From: Myrica gale | Taxonomy: Eukaryota > Streptophyta > Magnoliopsida > Fagales > Myricaceae | Assembly: GCA_963930655.1 (NCBI GenBank) | Contig: OZ005609.1 | Coordinates: 19,789,001-19,853,000 of the forward strand | Direction: 5' to 3' | DNA length: 64,000 nucleotides | Shown: positions 50,101 through 62,100 of the stretch, piece by piece | Layout of the letters: the number at the start of each line of letters is the position of its first letter | Position numbering within the stretch: the stretch's first letter is position 1 | The notes under the pieces: model-generated | What the model was told of the DNA's origin: nothing | Seen by the model: only the letters and a program-made list of their open reading frames with translations | Database searches by the model: none | Program-made: the position numbers and the translations under genes

Positions 50101-53100
50101 TTTTGGTAATCTTGGTGTGCGTAAGCCTTTGTTGATGAGAGAGTTAGCTTCTTTGGATGTGTTGGATGAAGGCGGACATCTTATTAATGAGGGTTTGGAA
50201 AGGAGATTGTCGGTTATTTTAGGAATTGGATCACATTATTTGATTTGGAGGAGGTGAGTTAGAGACAAAAATCTCGGGCTTTATGGTTAAAGGATGGGGA
50301 TAGATGTACCAAGTTTTTTCATAGAGTGGCGAACTCTATTAGCAAATTTAATTCTATATCCCAGTTGGAGGTATAGGGAGGTGTTGTAGGATTCAAGGGA
50401 CATTTCGGCTCACATTGTTCAGTTTTATTCCTCTTTATATGTTGAACCATTTCAGTGGAGACCCTCATTGGATGGTTTGGAGTTTGACTTTATATTAGGG
50501 GACGAGGCAATTTTGTTGGAGGAACCTTTTGAGGAGGATGAGGTGGCGAGGGTGGTGCATGATCTTTATGAGGATAAAGCTCCGGGTCCTGATGGATTCA
50601 ATTTAACTTTCTATCAGTCTTGTTGGGATGTCATTAAGGGGGATGTGCTTTTGATGTTTAACAAATTTGCTCATTCTGGTAGATTCATTTGTAGTTTGAA
50701 TGCCTCCTTTATTGTCCTCATCCCAAAGAAAGCAGGTGCTGTTGAGTTGAAATATTTTAGGCCTATAAGCCTTGTGAGGGGTATTTATAAGATTCTTGCC
50801 AAGGTTTTGGCTACAGGTTGAAGTTTGTGCTGAACAAGATTATCTCCCTTTCTTAGAATGTCTTTGTTCATGGTAGGCAGATTCTGGATTCGATGTTGAT
50901 TGCGAATGAGTGTATTGACTCGTTTTAGTTTAGGTGAGTCAGACGTGTAAGTTGGACATCCACAAAGCTTATGAACCATGTGAATTGAGATTTTTTGATG
51001 TACCTTCTTAGGAGATGTGGGTTGGAGCGAAGTGGTGTTGGTGGATCTATTTTTATATTTTCTCGGTTAAGTTTTCAATTCTTGTGAATGATTCTCCTGA
51101 GGGATTTTTTTGGTAGTTCTCGTGGTTTGAGGCGTGGGTGAATAGGGAAGGGGTTTGTGTTTCCCATTTTCTGTGGGGCTGAAGAATATCAGTTTCGTAG
51201 TCTTCGTTGCATGCTTCTTTGTTTTGAGGTAGTTTTTGGATTGAATGTTAATTTGTCTAAGTCAGAGGTGATTCCTGTTGGTAATGTCAGTAATGTGGTG
51301 GAGTTGGCTTCCATTTTGGGTTGCAGGGTGTCCGCTTTGCCTATGACTTATTTGGGTCTTCCTTTAGGAGCACATTTTAAGAGTGTTCATATCTGGGATG
51401 GGATCTTCGAAAGGATGGAAAGACGGTTGGCTGGGTGGAAGCGTATGTACTTATTGAAGGGAGGTCGTGTTACTTTGATTAAGTCTATTCTTTCGTGTCT
51501 TCCTACTTACTTTCTCTCTCTTCCCTCTTCCGCATAAGGTTGCTTCTATAATGGAGAAGTTGCAAAGAGATTTCTTGTGGGGAAGCGATGGTGAGGTTCA
51601 CAAATTCCATCTTCTTAATTGGAAGACAGTTTGTTCTCCTATTGATTGTGGTGGTTTGGGTATCAGGGCTCTCTATGTGTTTAATAAAGCATTGTTTGGT
51701 AAATGGTTATGGAGGTTTGCTAATGAGAGATTGTATGTGGCATAGTATTATTAAGGAGAAATATGGTGCCATTGAGGGGGAGTGGAGCACTTTACCTCCT
51801 CATGGGTCTTATGGGGTTAGTCTTTGGAAGCATATTAGCAAGAGTTGGGAGTCTTTCAGGGCACATACTCAGGTAGTGGTGAAAAATGGCCGAAAGATGA
51901 GGTTTTGGCATGATGTGTGGTGCAGGGATCGTCTGTTGAGGTGCACTTTTTCTACAGTGTTTTCCCTTTCTATGTATCTGAATGGACTCGTGGTGGATTG
52001 TGTGGAAAATGATGTTAACTCTATTGTTTGGAATGTTCAGTTCTTAAGAATTGCGAATGATTGGGAGTTGGAAGAATTTTCGTAATTTTATTTCACTCTT
52101 TATGAGTTGGTGATACATCGAGGTGTGGAGGATAAGTTGTTGGGTAGCAAGGATGGTAATTTTTTTGTTAAGTCGTTCTATATTATGCTTGACGGTGGTA
52201 GAGTAGTGTCCTTCCCTTGGCGTCGGATTTGGAAATCTAAAGTCCCTACAAGAGTCTCCTTTGTTTGGGAGGCTGCTTGATGGTGGTTTTGCAATTTCCT
52301 TCCCTTGGCGTCGGATTTAGAAATCTAAAGTCCTTACAAGAGTCTCCTTCTTTGTTTGGGAGGCTACGCATGGTAGGATTTTGACTACTGAAAACCTGAG
52401 GCATAGAGGTCTTTATGTGCTTGATTAGTGCTACTTATGTAAGGGAGATGGTGAGTCAATTAACTATGTATTACTATATTTTCCGATGATGAGAGGTATG
52501 TGGCAGTATGTTTTTTATATGGTAAATCTACATTGGTCTCATGTGCTTAGCATTTTGAATTATTGTTGGGCTATGCCTTCTAAGGTGATTGAGGTGCGGT
52601 ATTGTTGGAAGCGGAAGTTCATCAACCCTCTTGCCTTGAGGGTGTGGAAGATGATTCATTTGTGTATTTGGTGGGTTATTTGGAGGGAGGGAAATAAGAG
52701 GTGTTTTGAGAACTCTTCCTTGTCTTCTGAGGGGTTGGGGTGTTTGTTGTTGAGTCCCCTTTTTCTTTGGGCCACTGCTGTTTTGGGCTCTCCTTTTTCT
52801 GATTTTGCTGATTTTCTTAGCTTTGTAGCTTGTTTGGAGTAGGTTTCAGTATAGCTCTTTGTAATGTTACCCCTTCTTTGTTTTTTCAATAAAGCTCTTC
52901 TTACTTATAAAAAAAAACATTGGGTTATGCCGGAGCGGGTGGGGGACGTTTTGATTTGTTGGGGGAGAAAGTTTAAGGATCCTCTCGCTAAGGTTATTTG
53001 GTTGATGACTCCTCCTTGCATTTGGTGGAGCCTTTGGAGGGAGAGGAACATGCGTTGTTTTGAGGATTCTTCGTTGTCTATTGAGAGACTGCAGGGTGGT

Positions 53101-56100
53101 TTATTGCTTAATCTGTTTTTCTGGGCTAATGTGTTGTTGGGGGGGCCCTTTTCTTGATTTTCAGGATTTCTTAAGTTTCTTTGTTTGTATGATGTAATTT
53201 CTGTCACGATTAAAAAAATAATGTTGTTTGCTAACCAAAATCGTCACGATTTCCTTTTGAATGTGTCGAGCAGTTAAATTATTATCGGATTGATTTAGTT
53301 GTAGAGAGCTTTTGTTAACCAGCCAAAATATTGTCTCTGTTGTCATTATTGGAACAACAGTATTGGTAGGTGGTTGTTATTCTTGATCACTTGGGGTATT
53401 TGCTTTTTCTTAATGCATTTTATGCTTCTCTCCCAACTAGTGTAGATTTGGTCTCATTTTACTTGTTTTCTTTCTTGCTACGGAATTGCATCCTCTTTTT
53501 TTTTATAAGTAAGAAGTTTATTAATGGAAAAAGAGAAACAACAGTACAAAGATTGTACTGACAGTTACAACATACAAACAAAGAAACTAAGGAAATCCTA
53601 AAAATCAAGAAAAGAGCCCCCCAACAACGCATTAGCCCAAAGAAACAAAGTAAACAACAAACTTCCCTGCAAGCGCTCAATGGACAACGAAGAGCCCTCA
53701 AAACAACACATATTCCTCTCCTTCCAGAGACTCCACCAAATACAAAGAGGAATCATCCTCCAAATAACCTGAGCTAAAGGATCCTTAAGCTCTCTCCCCC
53801 AACAAATCAAAACGTCCCCCACCCGTTCTGGCATAACCCAATGAAGGTTCAACAAGTAGAAAACATGCTGTCACAGACCTCTCGCCACTGGACAATGGAG
53901 TAAAACATGGTTAATCGATTCGCCATCCTTCTTACATAGGTAGCACCAATCAAGCACATAAAGCCTTCGACGCCTCAAGTTGTCAGACGTCAAAATCCTA
54001 CCATCCGCAGCTTCCCAAACAAAGACGGAGACTCTTGAAGGCACTTTGGACTTCTAGATGGGACGCCAAGGGAAGGACACAGTTCTACCACCAGCAAGCA
54101 AAGCATAGAACGACTTCACAGAAAAGCAGTTGTCCTTACTACCCACCCAACACAACTTGTCCTCCACACCTCGATGCACCACATACTCATAAAGGGTGGA
54201 AAAGAAAGATGAAAACTCTTCCAACCCCCAATCATTAGCGTGACGTAAGAACTGAACATTCCAAACCACCGTGCTAGCCTCATAATCCATAAAATCCACC
54301 ACCAGACCATCTGGATCCAAAGAAAGGGAAAAAACTGTAGGAAAAGAGCAACTCAACGGTCATCTCGCATCATCTGAATTTCTTGGGCTCTCCCTAGTCG
54401 TCTTATGTTTGGTTCATCCATGTGCCTTCTGCTTGTTCATGGTTTTGGCGGTCATAGATTTTCTCTTTCTAGATTGGTCATACTTCTTTTGGTGTGTGGG
54501 GAGTAGTTTTGCTGGAACTTTTATGGCACTAATTCAGATTCTTGTCTTTAATTAGTTTGTATGCTCGAATCATTTTGGAGTAAGAATGAAAATACTGAGT
54601 AATGGGTAAGAGAATGTCACCTTAATTCATTTCTTTGTGATTAGGGTTTGCAGTGGGGTTTGTTTTTTGTGTTAAGTGTAGTTATTGAGATTCCTTATCT
54701 CTTTTGTGGTCTAACGGTGCTTCACTTCCTTTTGGCTTCATCTTACTCAAAAATAATTTTAGCATGTGTGCACACAAAGACGTTCATAGTTCTTCTTTTC
54801 TTAATTGGTAAGTTATATTAATATAGTCACCCGGTAGGGCTTACTCTTCACCCTTTCTTGTTCTGAAGGATTTGTTATTTGAACTGGAGCTCATTTACTG
54901 AAATGTCGCCTATTAAACTGACTAGACAAAAGAATTTAATCATGCATTTGGGGACACTATGAGGAATTAATTGGATCCACATTTAGGGACACTATTGACT
55001 TGTTTTGATAACTCATTTTTTGAAAACCATTTTTGGGTGGTTCTGACTTACATATGGAAGATTGAATTGCCTGAATCACCAGTCTTACATAATGTGTTGC
55101 GATCACCTCGTTATTGATAAATAGTCCAGAGAGCAATTTGAAATGGACTGTTTCAAAGGGAGTTTAATCATGCTTATGGTGCGTTTGTTTTTAAAAGTTT
55201 ATCAAAATTTTGTTAAAATTTTGTGTTGGTGTTAAAAACGAGGTGATATTGGAATTGGTGAATGAGTGATAAAAGTACAAGTAAAATTTTGAAGTGTTTT
55301 GATAAAAGTAAAATTTTGTTAAAATTTTATGTTGCGAAACGCCATGTTAATGATTCTTCATGATAAGAATACATCATTTTTCTTCTGCCTGCTTTGAGCA
55401 GGAACAACTTGATGGGGCTGGCATTGAGCTACCAAGTCTTTATAAGTGGATTGAAAGTCAGGCGCCTAATGGTTGCTGTACTGAAGCTTGGAAAAAAAAG
55501 GGTACACTGGGCAGGATCTCAGGTTACCAGTGAAATTACCGAGTCAATAGCCGATACCGAGAAATTTCTTCAGATCCACAGGCCTGTAAGACGGTATTGT
55601 TTTACCCTCTTGGCATCATAAATTCAGCAAGGTTTAAATTTGAACTTATTTGGGTTTGTTATGGGTTCAGACGACATGGTAAATTGTTGGAGGAGGGTGC
55701 AAGCGGATTCCTGCAGAAAAAGCTTTCTGGTGATGGAAGCAAGGATGCTGTGACAGATAACGCAGAGGTTGATTGGTGTTCTCTCAACAAAATATTTTCT
55801 GACGGTGTATCTGATGAAGATACATCATTTGGCAGCAAGCATTGGGCCTCTGTTTACTTAGCCAATACTCCACAGCAAGCTGCACTGATGGGACTTAAGT
55901 TTCCTGGAGTTGATGAGGTGACAAATTGAATTTCATTTTTTTCGTTTGCTACTTTACTACCTTTCTGCCTTCTCTCCTCATCACAAGACACTTAAAATTG
56001 CCCTACCGGAAAAAAGAGAAACATAAAAAGACGGGAAAGATGGGAAATTTCAGAATTTCAATTTGCTTTATGTTGCCTATGGATATACAACATTTTACGG

Positions 56101-59100
56101 GACAGTCAATTTGTTTCCATCCAAATTTTGCTGTACATCGGCTAAATCCATAATGATTGTCTGCATTCTTTTTTATATACACACTTATGCTTTGACGATC
56201 TGTGATAGGTGGTGGAAGACATTATTTCCATCTTGGGGGTTTCCTAAATCATATATCAATAAAAGAACCTAATAGATTAGCACCTTTCTAGCTGTTACTC
56301 ATAATTTTCTCCTGTAATCAATTTCCCCCTTGTAAAAGTTTGTAGTAACATTTATTTTGTGTAGTCCGAATTGTTCTTTTTTCATTCGTATTTCAAGTAA
56401 ACTGACCAATTTAAGGTGTAATTTCTCAATATCATGTTTTATAGATTTGAAGATTACTTTAAATATTTTAAGTTTGTCTTTCGTCCAAGATATAGTGCCT
56501 TCTCAAGTTACAATCTCTTTGTTTCAGTTAGAGAGTGATGATTCTGAAGCTTATATAAGGGCTCATATCTTTGAGTAACCCATAAGTATCATGTTAGGAA
56601 TACAAAGTGGATGGTCTTAACTGCCCTTCATACTCACAATAGTGGATGGTCTTTTTCAATATGCATTCCAACTACAAACTTGACTCATTGCATCCAAAAT
56701 TACCAATAAGCTTACACTTTGCACTCCATGTTTTTTTTTATAAGTACTTTGCACTCCATGTTACAACCTTACTGTTAAAGATTGCTCCATGTCACAAAAT
56801 TTATATTGATTTTAAAGGGGAGATCTTAACATGAAGTGCAAAGTGTAAGCCTATTGGTAATTTTGGTTGCAAATCGCAAACAACACAGTAGTTAAAGGGT
56901 GCAATTAGTATTTTCTCCTTCACAATATTATGGAAGGATTTATGTATTAGACTCCAATCAGTTTGGGTAAAGGCAGAGTTTTCTTGGGTAAAAAGGCAGA
57001 GTTTCCTTCAGCATTAGTTTAATTAGAAACATGGGTAGTTGAAGTTTGAACAATGAACGAGAGAGAAATCACATATCTGGCATCAAAGGCTGCCACCATG
57101 CAGTATGTGGGAAATATATTGGTGTGCATTTGTTGATGATGATGGGTTTCTTGTGTTTTGTTGGTTTATTTCCTTTTTCGTTCATGCATTACTTTTTTTG
57201 TTAGGTGTGGTGAGTGTTTGTAACTTCGACTTAATTAATTCTCTTGTTATATTCTTAATTGTCAATGAGGGATACATTTGCGGCTCTATTTTTGTCTGGG
57301 CACGGAGCTGTTTGTTTTACAAGCATTGCATGCATGGTTTTTTCCAGTACATCATTATTACTATTTCACGTTGAATTTGGTTATGAAGCATGCTTATGTT
57401 ATCGTAGCTTATTTTAGGGTTAACTAGCTAATTCATCCTTAGGTTTTTGGCCTCTTTTTTAAAAAAGTACCTTGGTTTTCAAAGTGATGACAAGCAGTCC
57501 TAGGTTTTTATCCCTGAGCATTATAGTCGTCCTACTGTTAGTCTCATTCCAAACAATTAATGGCATGACACGTCAGGCCCAAAAATATTACTACACATGT
57601 TATGTAAAAAGTAAAATGATACTTTAAAACTTGCCAACTCACTTAGGTATATCGGTCAAACTAATAAAATTAAATGAAAACATAAAACAATCAAAGCTTA
57701 AAGAATAAAAATTAAAAAAATATATTAAAAATGTAACTAATTTTAAAAATTAAAAACTAAAAAAAATGTTTTAGAAGATTGCAAATAATTAAAACCTTAA
57801 GTATTAAAATAAAATCTCAACTAAAGAAATTAAACTGAAAATTAAAAGGAATTAATTAAATTTTTAAAAATAACAAAAGACCTTTACAAACTAAAAATAG
57901 TAATTAAAAATCTAAATAAAACACTTAAAACTTAAAATTTTTAAAAAGGGGAGGTATCGCAGGGGGAACCCCTCCCTCGGCGCAGCCACTGCCTGGGGGT
58001 TGGTGCAGGTTACCACCCCCACCCCCTTGGCGGGGTGGCTCGTAAAGGGGGTGAGGCCACCCTCGAGGGCTCACTCTAGGGAGGCTGACTCCACCCCTAC
58101 TCCGCCACTTCCACTTTTTTTTTTTATAAGTTTAAAGTATGTTATTTAAATTTTCAATCAAATTTCTTTTATTGTGTTGGTCTGTAATTTTTTTTTTAAT
58201 TTTCAGAGTTTAATTTCTTCAGTTGAATTTTTATTTTGTGTGGGAGGCCGCTCATGGGAGAGCTTTGATTATTGATAATTTAAGGGGGGATTATGTTTAA
58301 TAAACTGGTGCTACCTTTGTAGATGCAATGGGGAATCTGTGGTTCACATTCTTCTTCATTGTGAGGTTGCTAGAGATTTGTGGTTACATGTGCTTTGTAT
58401 TTTGAACTATTACTGGGTTATGCCTGTGAGGGTGATGGATGTGCTGAATAGTTGGAAGAGGAAGTTCGAGAACCCTCTTGCTGTGGCTATGTGGAAGATG
58501 ATCCCCTTGTGCCTTTGGTGGTGTTTGTGGAGGGAAAAAAATGGTAGATGTTTTGAAGATTTGGTGCTGTCCTTGGGGAATTTGAGGGGCATGTTGTTGG
58601 ATACTCTTTTTTTATGGGCTGATGCTGTGTTGGGTTTACCTTTTTCAGGTTTTCCGGATTTCGTTCACCTTTTTCAGGTTTTCTGGATTTCATTAGTTTC
58701 CTAGCTTGTATGGTTTAGGTGTATCGGCATAGTCCTTTGTACTGTTACCCCTTTTTTTAATAAAGTTCTCCTTATAAAAAAATAATTCTGAGGAGGTTTG
58801 GACATCTCAGAATGGAATACTAGTGTGACTGGACGAACAATATGAGACATTGGTTGTATTTGGTTAACAGATGATGATGACCGATGGATATAGTTTCTTC
58901 CTATCCTTGAGACTCATATTTTGAACCCAAAATCTTCTGGGTAATTCTTTGTTTTTGATGTTCTTTTTTTCTTTTTCTTGGATGAGTACTTTTTTCACGC
59001 CCCTCACTCGTGGAATTTTTGTATGTTGGGGTGTTTGACACCATTCTTCTTGCTTCTAGTTAGAAAGTCTGTTTTAACCCTCTCCTTCTCCCCACAAATG

Positions 59101-62100
59101 TAAAACGGATTAAAAAAGAAAGAAGTTTGTTGATCTAGTATCGTGCTTGATATGTTGGAGGTGTTGACTCTTTTTTTTTTCTGCCCACACGTTTCATTAT
59201 ATATGCGCTAAACTTCTGCTATGGTTGGTAATGATTTTGTTCAACCTTATGTGATGATGTAATTGTTTGGTTCCTTCTTGCCATTTGCTTATTCATGTTA
59301 TTTTTGTTCTATCCTTATTGGTCTTCAATAGCGGTTTATTTTTATAGCATTCCCTTTTCACAGGTGGAGGAGATTGATGACATTGAGGGCAATTCTAATG
59401 ATCCATTTGTTGCAGCTGCTATTGCAAATGAAAAGGAACTGGATCTTTCTGAAGAACAACAGAGCAAATTTAGAAAGGTCTGTTGATATTGTTCTGGTCT
59501 CTAATACCTGTTGGTATAAGGGAACTGGATTTCTAAGCCGATGATGAAGGAAGAAAGAGAATTTATTGTTACCTTCTAATGAAGTCTTTATCTAGTAGTT
59601 TGTCAAATAATTCATTTTGACATTGGTATGTCATCTCAATTGGATTCTGTTTTTAAGTTAATGATCAAGATTCAAAGTGATGGAAAGTGGATTCATTTTC
59701 TTAATGTAGTCAATTTAATCACCATATCATGCAATAGGTGCTCATTTCAAAGTTTAATGCTTTCTGTTGGAGGTTGTTTACATTTAGTTGATTGGTCTGA
59801 ACTGATTTTGATTTTCCTGGATGAGTTGTTAATTTGTTTTTCAAGAAACCTTAACGAATTGTTTGCCCATATTATCAGGCTTAATGAATTCTTTCAGACT
59901 GTTTTATATATTGTTTGATTAAATCCTTTATGTTATGAACAGCTAAAACTCTTCTCTGGTTATTCATGTTTCATAGAATAATACCTGGTTGTGCACTAAT
60001 GATATCACTGTAGCTTTCGGAGACATAACTTACATGTAGACTAGTACTCTGGAATTGGAATGTATGGCAAAAATCTCTATATTTAGTGCCTATTGGTTTG
60101 TTGCACAAATATGTTTTGTAATGTCTTTCTTTAGTGTTTAATTTTTTCTTGACATTGTTTTTTTTCCTCTCTTCTTTTAAGCTAGCATCTTACCAGTTTG
60201 GTTTTCTGTCAAGTTGCCCAGAGGGGAGACTTGTACATTCCTGGGATCATTTCTCTGGATTTATGCCTTCTGATTTAGATTTTTACTTGTTATCATGGGT
60301 GTTTGACGTTTTGCACATATTTTTTTTCTTTTGCGTGTTCTCTAGTAGAAAAAGTGAAATAGATGAAGCTGTTAGTCTTCAACTCATATATTAAAGCATG
60401 GGCCTGGTGTTTTTTCGAAGGGGAAGGAGCAGGTGTCATTTTGTAAGGATAAGGGGGGGTCGCGTGGGCTTGGGTCTGGGCCGTTAGTTGGGTCTGCGAG
60501 GGAGAAGGGAGATGGGCTTGTAGCAGGGTCGGGTGGGGAAGTCTCCGGTTGTTTTGAGGAACCAAAGTCTACGGTAGACATTGTGGGCCCCAAGTTAACC
60601 GCCCCGGAGGTGGTCCAGCCGGTGTTCTATCGACGCCGGGAGCTCTTGTCGACTCTGATCGTTCATCGCCTAGCTTCCAGATCTCCGATCCGGCGATGGA
60701 TCTTGACTTCTGGCCTTTGGAGGTGGGGTCGACTCCATCGGGAGGGGCTGATGGCTCTGTTGGTGCTCTGCCAGCAAGGTGTGGGACCCTTGAAGTGGAG
60801 AACTACGTCTTGGTGAAGCTCGGCGACTTGGAGGCTGAAGTGGAGAACGACGTCTTCCAGATCTCCGATCTGGCGACGGATCTTGACGTCTGGCCTTTGG
60901 AGGTGGGGTCGACTCCATCGGGAGGGGCTGATGGCTCTGTCGGTGCTCTGCCAGCAGGGTGTGGGACCCTTGAAGTGGAGAACTACGTCTTGGTGAAGCT
61001 CGGCGACTTGGAGGCTGAAGTGGAGAATGACGTCTTCCAAATCTCCGATCTGGCGACGGATCTTGACTTCCGGCCTTTGGAGGTGGGGTCGACTCCATCG
61101 GGAGGGTCTGATGGCTCTGTCGGTGCTCTGCCAGCAGGGTATGGGACCCTTGAAGTGGAGAACGACGTCTTGGTGAAGCTCGGCAACTCGGAGGCTTCCC
61201 TGGAAGAATTAGGAGATGCCCTTGTTACTGGTGAGAGGTCAGCAGCTTCTTTCGAAGGGGGAGGGGCTATAGTTTGTGTAGAAAGTAGTGTTGATGATCT
61301 AGAAAAGGAGAGGGCGAGCAGTGGGCTAGCTACCCCTAGCAAATCAGGAGGCCAGTTCATAAGGGAGCTGGGGGAGTGTTCTTTTGGAACCGTTCTCGAA
61401 CCTCATTCTCTAGCGCCGAAGGATGGAAGCTGTACCTCGATCGAACCCTTGGTGGTCAGTTTCCCTTGTAAAGCGTTGGGGGGGGGGAATCTCCGGCGTG
61501 GGTCTTAGACATGGTTTCCTCTGTGGGTCAGATGGTTGGAACACAATTGGGTGCAGCTTAGCTCGAAAAAGTCTAGAAAATCAGGGGGGAGGATGCTCAG
61601 GGAGTTGAAGGGATTGCAATCTTCGGTTAACTATGAAGGGTCTTCTTCGATCGCTAGGAAGACTAAGAGCTATGGGCTGGACTACTAGGGGACTCGTTTG
61701 TGGCGCCTTGTTGGCATGACATGCCGCGTTTGGGTGGCTATAGGTTTGCGGGTAGGTGGGAGTTCTTGGGAGAGTCTTGTTGGCTAGTGGGTTGAGGATG
61801 CTTCTGTTTTTTGGGAAAGTCTTGTTGGGTGGGCGTTCTTGGTGTTCTTTGGGCCTTTGTTTGTGTAGGGTTCTTCAATATATTCTCTTGTACTGTTGAC
61901 TCCGTTGATGTGTGTTCCTTGTTTTTCTTATTTTTAATAAGATTGACTCACTTATAAAAAAAATGTAACTTCTGGTTTATATCTTTTTTTCTTTTCAGGT
62001 GAAAGAAGAAGAAGATGCAAATATAGACCTGAAGCTGCAAGTTCATCTGAAACGGAGGAGACATAGGAAGAGATGTAAACAGGTGCTCTTTGTGCTTTTT

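Larger units (their letters stand above)
44894..53217 (+). mobile_element. Full-length L1-type LINE copy X in ATRX intron 4, carrying two nested LINEs
   Basis: It is flanked by a perfect 18-bp duplication, ATAATGTTGTTTGCTAAC (44,876-44,893 and 53,218-53,235). Order: a leader of about 110 bp, ORF1, ORF2 and a 3' end ..CACGATTAAAAAA. Copy D (47,027-49,130, opposite strand) interrupts ORF1 near its end, and copy E (52,537-52,916, same strand) interrupts ORF2 near its end. Without them the element is about 5.8 kb. ORF2 has many stops, so X is the oldest of the three. It is in the sense orientation of ATRX. Confidence 0.9.
60395..61963 (+). mobile_element. ORF1-only LINE derivative (copy I) in ATRX intron 7
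   Basis: Holds an ORF1 C-terminal half, then directly about 270 bp of 3' UTR and the family tail TTTTTAATAAGATTGACTCACTTAT-A8. No endonuclease or RT sequence is present. The last ORF1 words ([20 protein letters not shown].., stop at about 61,685) match the end of ORF1 in copies B and X, so the deletion removes ORF2 cleanly. The N-terminal ORF1 domain is absent. GC content is clearly higher than in the flanks. A target duplication was not identified. Confidence 0.75.

Noticed and set aside
57105..57374. 89-codon hydrophobic ORF in ATRX intron 6
   Set aside because: T-rich DNA gives hydrophobic codons; no family features and it lies within an intron.
57950..58110. GC-rich block as a structured RNA gene
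   Set aside because: It can fold, but no known RNA signature or pol III box was seen.
58116..58134. T12-ATAAGT as another ultra-short LINE insertion
   Set aside because: No direct repeat brackets it, unlike the two cases kept.
60663..61098. Two long minus-strand ORFs over the 180-bp repeats
   Set aside because: They arise because a period divisible by three keeps all frames open; the plus-strand frame carries the ORF1 motifs.
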